NCBI GenBank assembly: GCA_029851415.1
Contig: CM056741.1
Location: 62,114,282-62,178,281, forward strand
Length of the DNA stretch: 64,000 nt
Direction of reading: 5' to 3'
DNA from: Eretmocerus hayati
Taxonomy: Eukaryota > Arthropoda > Insecta > Hymenoptera > Aphelinidae
In this document: piece by piece, positions 45,601-60,631 of the stretch
Layout of the letters: each line of letters opens with the position of its first letter
Numbering within the stretch: the stretch's first letter is position 1
The notes under the pieces: generated by a model
The model's database searches: none
Seen by the model: only the letters and a program-made list of their open reading frames with translations
What the model was told of the DNA's origin: nothing
Translations under genes and position numbers: made by a program

Positions 45601-48600
45601 TATATGGACCAAAGGGGACTTCATTCCATATTAGAAATAAGTAAATGAAAAGAGCGATTGAGTTAATTTCATAAAACCCAAATGATATAAAAACAAATTT
45701 CATAAAAGATGGCAATTTTCCAAAGATATATGGACCAAAGGGGACTTCATTCCATATTAGAAATAAGTAAATGAAAAGAGCGATTGAGTTAATTTGGTTA
45801 TTATAAATTCATTGAGGAACTACTCGATCCACTAAATCGGTCAACACTGTGACTATTCACACCACTGTGAGAGTCAAAACTCAAAGCCGAGCTGCCCATG
45901 ATTTAGAACCTTTTTCCAAAGGGAACGCGCGGGAGTGTATTAGGCGAAAAGGGGTGGCGAGAGTTTGCGTGCCACAAGGCAATATTGAGCCCGCGGGATC
46001 GGCAAGTTTTCGTACACAAGTTGCGGGCAGGTCATTCCCCGAAAGAGGTCTAAAATACAGGGTGAACGAGAAGATTCGATCAGTTAGTTTAGACGAACTC
46101 AGTTCGAGAATTTGGAGGGATAGAGGTAAACACTGCGTGACAAGTATTATGGAAATCGTGTGGCAAGATCTATTATGATGTAATTCATGAAGGCTGAAAT
46201 ATGCGGCAAAGCTCGGAGTCCTGTGTTACGATGTTTTGACATGGCATAATTATATTCTGATACGTGATCAAATGCAGATGAATTTTTAATTTCATATCGT
46301 GCAAAATTCGAGCTCTCATGCGTCTAGACAACAGGGCCATTCGTTCTCGCTCGCTGTAGATTGAATATTTCCGCAGTTGATTTTCAAGGTAATAGACGTA
46401 CAAAATGGTCGAACATTAAATATGATAATCATCCTTCTGATTATGCGATCTTGAACGAATAACAATTTCATGATTGCACCGTGTTACGATAGTGATTTGT
46501 CGTTCTACCAATTTGTGGATAATTCCACTATTAACAATTCTTCCTGAACAATATTTATATGAATGATATTATTTAACCCACACAAAGACCTGGAAGATCT
46601 ATGAAAACGCGTCAAATGTTCCTTTTGTCGAGCTGATACACTTATGGGAATGTTCCGATTGAGCGCAATGCCTGTAGAATCTCGTGAAATATTCGAAATG
46701 GCCACTTAATAGCCCGGTTATGTAGAGTCATGCTGGTATTCTTCACAATCTGGATCTTCATGAGTATTTTGGAGGTATATCGTATTAGGCCTAAGGAGTC
46801 TCTATACACCACTGAAAAATACCCGTACATTGAAACTTGATCTGCATCTCGTAAATTGTAGAATAATATTGGTACAGTGACGAGTCATTTTTTTGACAAC
46901 CTAAAAACTTATCCAACTTAATATCAAGACTCGTCCCCTTGTTCTCCGAGTATGATTAAAGATATTCAACTAATACTAAAATCTGAAGATTTGGTTGCAT
47001 CATATTTTGAAAGTAGTCTGGGAACGGTAGGGAGTCATAACTCCACTTGCATAACTCCCGGAGGACATAACTCCCCGAGTATTTTTTCTCTCCGGGACGA
47101 AACTTTCCTTGCATCCTTTCCCCTGAACAAAACTCTCCGGCTATTTTTTATCTCTCCCCATACATAATCCTATGAGCTTTTCTGAATATGCATCGAACCA
47201 GAACTTTCTGCTACGATCAACAAAAATGAATTTCTTGTTGCCCCGTCCATCAGATTCAGCCTTCACTCAGAAAGAGAGATCATGGTCTGGAGGTCATAGA
47301 TTCAGCTGAGACTTTGGAAGCCATCATCTTCCGGCACCAAAGAATAACTTATTTCTTTATAATGGGCCCTAATGGGTGTTGCTAATGTCACAAACTGTAG
47401 CCCGGGATCACTTGAGCTTGAGACTGCGGCTTTGCATATCATCATTTGTAGTCCAATTCTTGACCCACAGATCATGCACATCTGCTTGCCCAGATCGAAT
47501 ATTATCATCAAGGAAAATAAGCTGTTCAAAATTGTGTTGAGATATGATACTTACATGTACAGAATGATGAAACTATTGATTCCCTCAATACATTGGTTAT
47601 AACTCGAGGCTTTGAACAATTTTCGTGCATTTTCAGCCGTTGGCTGTGGCTGGGACGAAAATCGATATGTTCCAAAGAAGTGAAAACTCTCAGAAAGAGT
47701 AAAATAAAAATTAGGAAACAAATGACACTACGAGGTCAAGGATCACCAAAATTCTTTTGTGTGATATTTTCATGTCTGGGAAGTTATGTCTGCTGGGAGG
47801 GATTACTAGAAAAGTGATGGTAACGAGCAGTAGATCTGGCCCAGGAACTTTTGACTTCGGGGAGAAGTGGACGGGGAGTCATGTCTCGGGGAGTTACGGA
47901 TAGGGAGTTATGATGTAAATCACAGTAGAGTCCATGATAGTTCAGTCACTCAAAATGTAAATTATAAGGAATTAGTCCTAATCCACTCCCATAATTCATT
48001 CTTCCCCATAATAAAGATGATCAGACAATTGAAGACCTACTAAAAACCGTATCCGCATAGTTCTGAAAGCCATTGATCACTCTCGAGTGAAAATGGGTGA
48101 CAATCTCTATATTGCGTGCAGATAATTAGTCAACGGGTATAACAAAGAAAAGTCTCTCGTGGGTGTAAATCATAAATCAATTTTAATAATTAGAGAGGAG
48201 GAAGAGAAATAATAGTTATCCGACACATGCGTGTGAGTTATGAAAGTGTAGTGATGCCGGAACCGATGGATTTAGTCAACTTTCAACTACATTTTATATC
48301 AGATTCGAAGCAACTATCAACTTGATAGACGGTTGTTTTCATAACATTTCCGAAACGAGGTGATAGTAGGCTCAATATCCTGGAGATGACAACCCCAAAC
48401 CTTTTCTCAAACAATTTAGAGTTTTCGGAAGTCCAATTTTGTATTTACATGAAAATAGTAATAAAACAAGGTTGGAAATGAGTCTTGAGCGTGGTCTCGA
48501 GATATGAGGATTGTCTAACTTATACTCAGCAAATCGTCGTTGAGCCTCAATTGAAAAATTGTTGAAGAAAATTGGGACCGACTGAACGATTATGAGCTTG

Positions 48601-49312
48601 CTTTGGAGATGGATGATAAAATGTTTGATTTTTTTTAGGAGTGAAGGCACTTTGTGCGCACAATGACGAATGCACAGAGGGAGCGATTTGTGCGCTGGGA
48701 AACGATACTAGTGTTATTGGCAAACGCTGTTGGTGCACGCAGAGCTACATGGAAGATGTTGATAAATTATGCAGTGGTGAGTCAATTTCTAAATCCCCAT
48801 GATCGTCATCGTTCTCATCTGAAAGTTTTTATAATAGTTTTTTCGCGTGGAGAATTTTTGCATAATAGTTACAAATGAACTTGTTCTGTAACCTCAATTA
48901 TCTTACGTAATAGTCGTGGATATGACAAAAATTTCATGGCAAAAGTGAAAATTTGATGACCGGAGAGGAAATTGGATGTATCAAGATGCGACAAGGCCTA
49001 GAAAATTTTTAGAATGACATGATTTTAACATAACTCAAAAGATGTCGGGCCTCATCGAAACAGACTTCCATGTTCACTTGAAAAATATCATCACTGAGGA
49101 TTCAATAAGTGTTTTACTATACATAATATTCCTACATACGACAGCTCGATCATGGAACATTTTCCATGGTCACCTTTTTCAATTACTATTTCATGGCGCA
49201 TACTCTAAGACGCTCTAATGCTGAAATTTTCTTGCTTACAGGTAGTCCCGTCGCTCTTGGGTTTTCAGCATTATCAGTTGTAGCAGGCTTACTGCTTACG
49301 GGTAATGTTTAA
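36649..49312 (+). CDS. Secreted two-EB/EGF-module protein, probable GPI or membrane tail
   Basis: Four phase-1 exons join in frame: 36649-36808, 45084-45254, 48639-48776 and 49242-49312. They give 540 nt, 179 residues plus TAA. Splice sites are good (CCTG|GTGAGT; TTTTCAG|GG; AAAA|GTGAGT; TTTTTTAG|GA; AGTG|GTGAGT; CTTACAG|GT). Residues 1-28 are a signal peptide (hydrophobic ILFAGLLLVALVG). An Asn/Gln-rich stretch follows to residue 53. Module 1 has cysteines 62, 68, 76, 92, 94, 105; module 2 has 116, 122, 128, 141, 143, 155. The pattern C-x5-C-x5/7-C-xn-C-x-C-xn-C is that of EB/EGF-like repeats. Sequons lie at N107 and N132. The chain ends in SGSPVALGF then about 15 hydrophobic residues with no cytoplasmic tail, as in GPI-anchor signals. 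It is likely a small cell-surface protein of unknown role. The first intron (8.3 kb) is packed with transposons. An in-phase optional exon may exist at 45922-46125. Confidence 0.85.
36809..38835. other. First intron of the EB-domain gene, left part
   Basis: No exon of the host gene is seen. Plus-strand frames at 37787-38059 and 38026-38262 (VKFFLQILDINSSEGSGKRY, QRILVLCGVFHLV) read like two frames of one decayed coding region, perhaps an old transposon gene. There is no family match that I can support. Confidence 0.35.
38836..40472. repeat. Tandem array of palindromic units
   Basis: Four units of about 135-140 bp, each an imperfect hairpin of the form GTTATTCGCACTTTTATCC ... GGGCTAAACGACGAG ... 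CTCGTCGTTTAGCCC ... GGATAAAAGTGCGAATAAC. Approximate positions: 38836-38975, 39020-39088 plus 40080-40140, 40158-40297 and 40340-40472. Two kinds of spacer alternate (GCGCAGGCGACTCCTAACCT and CAGCGTGCACGCAGAAAG), so the true repeat is a two-hairpin dimer of about 315 bp. The second unit is split by a hAT MITE. Confidence 0.75.
39097..40071. mobile_element. hAT-type MITE with perfect 8-bp target duplication
   Basis: The left end CAGGGTTTGACAAATAACAC (39097) matches the inverted right end GTTACTTGTCAAACCCTG (to 40071). TAATTAAC flanks both sides (39089-39096 and 40072-40079), a perfect 8-bp duplication typical of hAT. The interior is saturated with CGTTA/TAACG and AACGAAA motifs in both orientations (dozens of copies) and has no transposase. 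It sits inside one unit of the palindromic array. Confidence 0.9.
40557..40713. mobile_element. piggyBac-type MITE flanked by TTAA
   Basis: The ends CACGTTCGCTGC and ACAGCAAACGTG are inverted, with further pairing of GGCGGGACCC and GAGTCCCGCC. TTAA lies on both sides (40553-40556 and 40714-40717), the hallmark of piggyBac insertion. It is 157 bp, non-coding. Confidence 0.8.
40806..41935 (+). repeat. Three diverged direct repeats
   Basis: Units begin near ACCAATCGATTCAGCACGTC (40808), the same motif at 41167, and ACCAATCAATTTAGTACTTC (41679). Each continues for about 250-300 bp with matching landmarks, such as TCGGAGGATGCTCAAGAATC, TCGGGGGATGTTCAAAACTC and GTGAAATACTCAAAACTC, followed by CACTGRCAYCAT-like and CAGA-GATTG sequence. 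Spacing is about 360 then 510 bp; the difference is partly a hairpin insertion at 41509-41587. Function unknown. Confidence 0.65.
41509..41587. mobile_element. Small hairpin MITE (79 bp)
   Basis: CGAAGCTCTTATACCCCTA at the left is exactly inverted as TAGGGGTATAAGAGCTTCG at the right, with a 41-bp loop. It lies within the second direct-repeat spacer, a likely recent small insertion. Confidence 0.65.
41936..45083. other. First intron of the EB-domain gene, right part
   Basis: No coding exon or bounded repeat could be supported. A frame at 42628-42846 (ITDTEDCDGLQISSS) has mild coding character but no motifs. Confidence 0.35.
45581..45795 (+). repeat. Perfect 89-bp direct duplication
   Basis: The 89-bp segment at 45581-45669 is repeated at 45707-45795 with no difference that I can see, separated by 37 bp that itself contains two ATTTCATAAAA motifs. 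Lack of divergence indicates a recent event. It lies in intron 2 of the EB-domain gene. Confidence 0.9.
45922..46125 (+). CDS. Candidate extra phase-1 exon in the EB-domain gene
   Basis: The block is bounded by TTCCAAAG|GG and GATAGAG|GTAAAC, is 204 nt long, symmetric phase 1, open throughout and more CG-rich than its surroundings. It starts GNARECIRRKGVARVCVPQ, slightly recalling TLRECISDSEC of the preceding EB exon, then continues with a basic, cysteine-free stretch. Its inclusion would keep frame between exons 2 and 3 of the 36649-49312 gene. It could equally belong to another gene or be chance. Confidence 0.3.
47030..47912. mobile_element. Foldback element rich in CATAACTCCC motifs
   Basis: The left portion has GGGAGTCATAACTCC, CATAACTCCCGGAGG and CATAACTCCCCGAG in series. 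The right portion has the inverse set GGGGAGTCATG, CTCGGGGAGTTACGG and AGGGAGTTATG. The middle has no recognised gene. Ends are approximate. Confidence 0.5.
47913..48638. other. Intron 2 of the EB-domain gene, right part
   Basis: AT-rich; no feature seen apart from the T-rich acceptor TTTTTTTTAG ending at 48638. Confidence 0.4.
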
Positions 49313-49429
49313 AAATACGATTGCTCTGAGAGTGACAGTAAAGCTCACAGTAGGTGAGCAGCGATGAATAACGATAAACGATTCTGTATTTCAACGCATC
49401 ACATGTGAAGGTTGCTCACTCCCCAATTG

Positions 49430-50167
49430 GTCCGGGAGCTGGTGAACTTTTCTGTGTCACATTTAGTAAAATCTAGAATAGTGTTTAAAACATTGTTCTC
49501 TGTCTCCCGATCCCAAAACCGGCGTTAGGTGGCCTAGTTTTGGGGGGTTATTGTTCTATTGATTCTCAAAATGATCATTTTGACAGGTTTATGTGTCATA
49601 ATAATTTCTGTAGGTTATGTTTCGCACAGAATTTGGTCTAAAGTAAGAGAATTCTATTCTTCACGGTAGAAAGAGCGTGCCGGAATTTTTTGGACCTCTA
49701 TTGATATTTTGAGCCCTTATTCCCGTGACCTTACCCGGCACCTTATGGGCCGTCTGATTTGGAAACCCCCCACCATTGAGTGGTCTGACGATTGAAATCT
49801 TGTTAAGGAGCATGAGATCTACGATACTAAAAATTCCCAAGTTTTACTAAATATGACACACGATCTTATCGCATATCGATTTTCAAAATTGTGCTGACGC
49901 GTATTCCCCCACTCCGGAGCGGTCTGACGGCCATTTTTGGGCATTTCTAATCATAAACTATCATCCTCGAAACTTTCAGCCTTTACGGATTATGACACAT
50001 ATACCTGTCAAAATGATCATTTTGAAAATCAATAGAAAAATAACCCCCCAAAACTAGGCCGTCTGACGCCGCGCCGGTTTTGGGGTCGGGAGACAGAGAA
50101 CAATGTTTTAAACACTATTCTAGATTTTACTAAATGTGACACAAAAAAAGTTCACCAGCTCCCGGAC
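49430..50167. mobile_element. Large foldback MITE (738 bp)
   Basis: The left arm GTCCGGGAGCTGGTGAACTT (49430) and its inverse AAGTTCACCAGCTCCCGGAC (to 50167) begin arms of roughly 200 bp, including AAAACATTGTTCTCTG / CAGAGAACAATGTTTT and AAAATGATCATTTTGACAGG / CCTGTCAAAATGATCATTTT. The middle is unique and non-coding. It sits just after the last EB-gene exon, so that gene's poly(A) signal (AATAAA at 50290) may lie beyond it. The target duplication is not evident. Confidence 0.8.
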
Positions 50168-50626
50168 TGAATGAATCGAAACATTTTTATTCAAAATTTA
50201 AGAAATTGCAGTAATTATATATTTAGAATCTAGTCAGTGACTGTTTTTGTGAACCGAGCACATAACTAACAAGTTACTCCCTGAGAGAGAATAAAGTTGT
50301 ACATCAGTCGAATTAAACGACGTCTGTTCTGGAATAGATAGATTTATTCATTTGTGTCATCTAAATACCACAGATTTCACCAAAGTATAATTTTATAGAA
50401 ACTGTTGGAGGCTCATGTAAACATAGATTTTTAATGTTTGTACTTATAATATATCATCCTCAACAGCAGACAACGTTGCTGTAGTGTTGGATTTTATGAA
50501 TTACGTTTTGTAAGATGCGATCATCTTAGATGATCACGCACCAATAAGTGTCATTGCGAATGAATTAATATATGAGTGTAAAAACTGTATGAAATGTACA
50601 ATCTTAAGCTTTATCCCCTTATCCAT
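50168..50626. other. Short spacer between convergent genes
   Basis: Lies between the EB-domain gene (+) and EEF1AKMT2 (-). AATAAA at 50290 could end the plus-strand transcript. Nothing else seen. Confidence 0.4.
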
Positions 50627-53600
50627 TCAAGTAACTAGATTCTTCTTCTTGAATATCAGTTGCGTGATTCTGCTCCCAGTTTGACCTCCGAAAGAGAATG
50701 ATTTCGTTGGTATCTCGTCAACAAGCTCAAAGTCTGAAAAAAATAACAAAACATTACATCAAATTGTTCTTTACAGAGGTCGAATGTTTAGCAACATGCT
50801 AGAAAACCACGTCTAATCATTCTCTAAACGCTCCTGCAATTCAGGAAAGATGAGCACGCCACAATCAATGAGTCGAATCATATTTAATAACTGAATACTA
50901 TTATTGAGGTTTAAATCATAATCGTTAGATTTGAAGAGTACGAATTTTGATCATTCATTTGAGTGAGATAAATGAGATTATTTTTGTAATGATTCAATCG
51001 CAATTTCTTTTGAAGAGTTCATTGCAGTAGTCACGACAACTTTCGCTCTTTTTGCGGAATAACGGATTCCGTCCATTAGCTTCCTGCAAAAATTCGCGAT
51101 TTGTTTTGAGACAATTTCCATGCATAAGGATAGACGATAAGCATTATCGAGCAAGGTATGATAGATTTTTCGAGAGTGTCTCTGAAGCAAATGAAATAAA
51201 AAGCAACAAAAATGACATCTAGAGGTAATAGTGTCGTACAAAGTAAAATTTGATACCAGGGACAATCTAGCCAACAAAAAATACGTTTCAGTAGGAGAAA
51301 TTATTGTATTCTATCTCATTTAGAGTCGAATCGGATGGGATGGGTGAGTTTTAATGAATAAGTAGATTTCAGTACTTACAGTCGCATAAATGATTGGTGA
51401 GTTCGGCTTTGGTCCAATTGCAGGAGGTAAGAACGAGATATCCATCGTCTTTGAGAATGCGATGTACGTTTTTCACGTATCTTACTCGTTTGTCTCGGGG
51501 TTTGTCCGGGCACAGGCTTACAGCATCGTACGTACCTTTATCGTGAGCTAGTGCAAATGGTTTACCTAGTTCGTTGGTATCGGGGTCGGTAGAATCGCAG
51601 AGTACATCATACACGAATAGTTTGATTTTGGAAAAGCCTTTTTCATCTAGAACTCGACGAGCCAGCTCGATAGCCTTTGCGGAGTAATCGACGCCGACAA
51701 GATTTTCGAAACCCACTTGCGCCAGCTCAGCAAGGAGCACACCGTTGCCGCAGCCCAGATCAATCAGCCGATCCGATGTTTTGTCGAGCCCAAGATTTGT
51801 ATTTATAAACCTGCGAGCACATGGTGCATGATCAAATGAATGAGCCAACTATCGGATTTGAGATAATATAGATCGTTACTTCCACTTGGAATATAGAAAA
51901 TTATATAGAATATACAAGATCCAAGACAAAATCGATTGAATTGAGCATTGGCGACGATGTTTCACCATTTCTTCCGAATAATCATACAATTTTTAGACTA
52001 AACCACTTTCTCATTGACCCTTATTTTACGAGAATTAATTTTCGCAGATATAACGAAAGCGAAACACTTATTCCTTACCACTTTTCAAATTTTGGCCCAT
52101 TTTAATCTCATTTGCGCTCAGACACTACTCAATCAAGAACCCAAAAAAACGACGAATTTACTGTCTATACTTCTGACCTTAAAATATTATAATAATATAA
52201 GATGCACTTTCTATTTTGTATAACCGGCATGATGAGAAAAGAGAGCTTTCTCCACTCATGTTTCTGTGCGGATCATTGAGTTGAGCTATTTTTCTCACAA
52301 TTGATCTCGCTAATGCGAGAGAGATCTTATGTCCATGTAAAATCCAAAATGCAGGTAAGCAAGAGTGAAATTTCTATGAAATGAAGATGAAGAAGTTTAC
52401 GGACGGAGAGCAAAGTTTACCGGGCCGTTAAAGAAATTATTAATTTGGAAATTACGCAAGGCTGACATCTTGGAGGCATTCACAGGTCGATTTTAGCGTA
52501 CTTCTCAAGTCTAAAAAAGCAAGAGGAGATCGCAGGATTCAACAATGAGTACTCAGGGGCGGTCCCAGAGACCAACTTTGGGAGGGGCGATTTTGACTTT
52601 GGAGGGGGGGGGGCAGTCAATGCAAAAATCGATGTGACGCGCGCGCGTTTTCCTATCTCCTTGTGCAAAATTTTTGGCTTGGGGGGGGGGGGGGGGGTCG
52701 GGCCTACCGCCCCCCCTTGGGACCGCGCCTGTGAGTACTAAAAACACTACTCAGATGAGATGAGAGAAAAACGAAACACGCATAGCACCAGCATAGAATC
52801 GAATTTTTTTTTCAAGATCCTATAATATCACCTCATAATGATCCTTCAACAACACCGCATAATTAAATGAGATTTGAAAGTGCGTAGACTGAGTTGGATA
52901 TTCTAACTTAATCCATAAAGGTCTACACAGAAAGAAGTTAAATGTAGGAAGGGTTTGATTGCATGCGCCATACATCCAAAGCATTGAACTATCACTCATC
53001 ATGCTCTTTTAACCCAATTCGAAAGTGAAAATACAGAGTAGTCACTGATTAAGCCTAGTGGATTGGCCATTTTTACCACAAAACCAAACACCTATGGAAT
53101 ATACATATGATGTACATGTACATCGTATGGGCTCAGCAAAAGACTAAGTTTCGACTCTGGTGTGAGGTACTATATGATTTAAACTGATAAGCAGATTCTT
53201 ATCCTCTGCTCAGATAGATTTTGCTTGCTCATTGTATTCACCATTTTAGAGACCTTCATTTTCCAATGAATTACAATTCAACAATAGCAAAATACAGGAT
53301 ATTTATAAATAAATGAATGCACTCCAGATATCTGCTATTTTGATAAATTGAGAATATCCTCAGGGTGCAACTTGAGGGTCACTTTGAGAGATTAATCAAG
53401 CAGTGATAATGAAGCCTAGTCTACAAAGATTGATCATGGACAATCATTGTAATGTGTTGGATGCAAGGTGTGTGAATTTTGAACAAATAGTCAAGATTTG
53501 TTATGATGAAATTCCTTGAATTATGACGATGTGAAAATATTCATTGCAAACCAACCTAGTGCTAGACTAAGTTAATCATAAGCTTTTTTCATGGTATCAA

Positions 53601-54271
53601 GCACCTTTGTGTATTCATTTCCTTGATATGACATAAAATCTAGTTTTTCCACTGGGTTCTGGGTTATCATCAATACAACTACTCACTTCTGCACGAGGAA
53701 ACACGTTTTCAATGAGAGTTAGTGGAGAATTACTTACATGCGACAAATGTAGAGAGTAATGATATGCATGAAATGTAGGTACCTCACCACTCGTCCTGTG
53801 CTATTACTGCCAAACCAGACCTCTCCAACATCTCCATGATCTTTAAAATTCTCTATTTCTAGAGCGTACGTCTTCTCCCAGCTGTAGAAAGATTACATTT
53901 ACCTCAATAATGAACTTTTTTCCTTGTATTTTGTACAAGTAGATATTCTACTCACTATTCCAATGTTCCTAAGTCTGAAGGAACTAATTCCTCAGTCAAT
54001 TGCTGTGACATAATGTATGATGTAGTCAATTTTCTGTGTCTCCCTTGTTCATCAACACATGATAGTTGTCAGATGAAATACTTCATGTTTTCGAGTGAAT
54101 CCACAATTTTGCAATGTACAGTGGATAGTGGGAAGATTCTTCTAATTTAGCACGGGGATGAGCACTGGTGACTGCAAATTGCGAACAGTTTGGGACTATT
54201 TATCCTCCTACGTCTGATTATGCGAATTATGATACCTTCCAGACTCACATGAACCGCTGCCTCGAAGTCAT
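50627..54271 (-). CDS. EEF1AKMT2: eEF1A lysine methyltransferase 2 (METTL10 ortholog)
   Basis: An S-adenosylmethionine-dependent methyltransferase of the family that methylates eEF1A (Lys318 in human). Minus-strand exons: 53783-53881, 51380-51810 and 50627-50733, with a tentative 23-nt first exon 54249-54271. Joined, these give 660 nt, 219 residues. Residues 9-41 match the family N-terminal block (GDVGEVWFGSNSTGRVVR). SAM motif I is LIDLGCGNGVLLAEL (about 56-70), motif II VGVDYSAKAIELA. The acidic loop HDKGTYDAVSL, the block LTSCNWTKAEL and the terminal EIPTKSFSFGG.TGS are diagnostic. Splice phases are consistent (2, 2, 1). The usual ELGTK-W lead-in before WEKTY is not seen: the first exon proposed here (MTSRQRF) is short and may be wrong, or the ortholog is trimmed. 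The gene is divergent from ferrochelatase, with a MITE between them. Confidence 0.88.
51811..53782. other. Second intron of EEF1AKMT2 (between 53783 and 51810)
   Basis: AT-rich intronic sequence. Contains the small hAT MITE at 52554-52731; no other bounded feature. Confidence 0.5.
52554..52731. mobile_element. hAT-type MITE with G-homopolymer (178 bp)
   Basis: The ends CAGGGGCGGTCCCA and TGGGACCGCGCCTG are inverted with one mismatch. TGAGTACT flanks both sides perfectly (52546-52553 and 52732-52739), an 8-bp hAT duplication. Inside are a G run of about 17 and a CG alternation (GACGCGCGCGCG). Frames here are low-complexity artefacts. Confidence 0.9.
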
Positions 54272-54515
54272 CTCATACTGTTGATAAATTGACTTGACGG
54301 TGGTCGGTGCACAAAGAAAAAAAGGCGAATGAAAAGATACTTTGCAACGTGGTGCAGTGTTTGTTTTCCTCGGAAAGGGAGTTTTGAGATGTTTTGACAA
54401 CGAATATAGACGCGTTTTGATGAGCACACGTGAGCACATGTGTCGAGTGTCGACCGGCCTCACCTTACCGGCTACCCGAGTACCTAGCTTTCCTTGAGAA
54501 ATGTAAAAGCACATA

Positions 54516-55305
54516 TCCGCGCTGTAAAGGGTCGCCATGTTGGCCGCCATATGCAGGATTTTTAAACTGTGGCGCGTCATACTTAAGCGGTATACCTCAG
54601 CGTATTACCAGATTATCATGAAATTAAGGACGTATAACATATTTTTCTCTCATCTTGGTACGGTGAAAATGAATATCATTGGTGGGAATTCGTAAAAATG
54701 AACATTGATTAATGGAGAGCAACAAATCTGCATAACGAATCTCAATATGCTTTGTATTCATCAACAGTGGGTTTCTCAATTTGTTAAAGGAGGATTGTGC
54801 TCATTCTAGTCTTTCCATCAATCGCTTTGGTACTTCCTATGAGAATTTTCAAAATTCTACAAAATTCAACTACAACTGCTTCACTCCTGTTAGTTTGTTA
54901 GGTGGTGAATATCTGGGACCCAATAAAGTCCCAGGAGTGGAACAGTTGTAGTTGATTTTTGTGAAACTTTGAAAATACTCATGGAAAATATCAAGAAAAT
55001 GGATGGAAGACTAGAATAAGCACAATCCTCCTTTAAAAAATTGAGAAACCCCCTGTTAATGAATACAAAGCATATTGAGATTGGTTATGCAAATTTGTTG
55101 CTCTCCATTAATTAATGTTCATTTTTACGAATTCCCACCAATAACATTTATTTCCACCGTACCAAGATGAGAGGAAAATATGTTATACGTCTTTAATTTC
55201 ATGATAATCTGGTATTACGCTGAGGTAATACCGCTCAAGTATGACGCGCCACAGTTTAAAAATCCTGCATATGGCGGCCAACATGGCGACCCTTTACAGC
55301 GCGGA
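54516..55305. mobile_element. Hairpin MITE in the EEF1AKMT2-FECH intergenic region (790 bp)
   Basis: Starts TCCGCGCTGTAAAGGGTCGC and ends with the inverse GCGACCCTTTACAGCGCGGA. The two arms (about 370 bp each) pair almost throughout, for example ATGCAGGATTTTTAAACTGT / ACAGTTTAAAAATCCTGCAT and AGGAGGATTGTGCTC inverted on the right, around a loop near 54893-54935. TA flanks both ends (54514-54515, 55306-55307), as in Tc1/mariner-type MITEs. No coding capacity. Confidence 0.88.
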
Positions 55306-55470
55306 TAAAACGGTGCCTTCACGGCCTTGAGAAAAAAGAAGAAAAAACTTTGTCATCTAAACTAATAAAGAAAAGAGTAAATATGAAACTACTATGTCAA
55401 TAGATTTCTACATTACCCGGTGATGGCATAGGGACAGAAACCAGTTTGGTTCAGCCCATAGCCAATGAAA

Positions 55471-55497
55471 GAAGAAGAAGAAGAAGAAGAAGAAGTG
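55471..55497 (+). repeat. (GAA)n microsatellite
   Basis: An uninterrupted run of nine or so AAG/GAA units upstream of the ferrochelatase start, followed by imperfect units. It is in the promoter or 5' UTR region. Confidence 0.7.
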
Positions 55498-55706
55498 AAG
55501 AAGAGCAGAGGAAAGAGAAAAACGAGCATGACAGAGTGATAATTTTCAGTGTTCCGGAAAGAAACAGATGCACAACGTGCAAGTAAGAGCGAAATCATTC
55601 TGCAATTTCATATGATTTCTTGTCGTCGTTGTCGAATTCCACTTTTTAGAGTGCGTGTTGGCGATCCATCCATAAGTTTCAGGTGTAAACATTCTTAAAA
55701 CTCAAA

Positions 55707-60631
<4,925 letters not shown>

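Noticed and set aside
52553..52747. Pro/Gly-rich minus-strand frames
   Set aside because: Artefacts of the G homopolymer in the hAT MITE.
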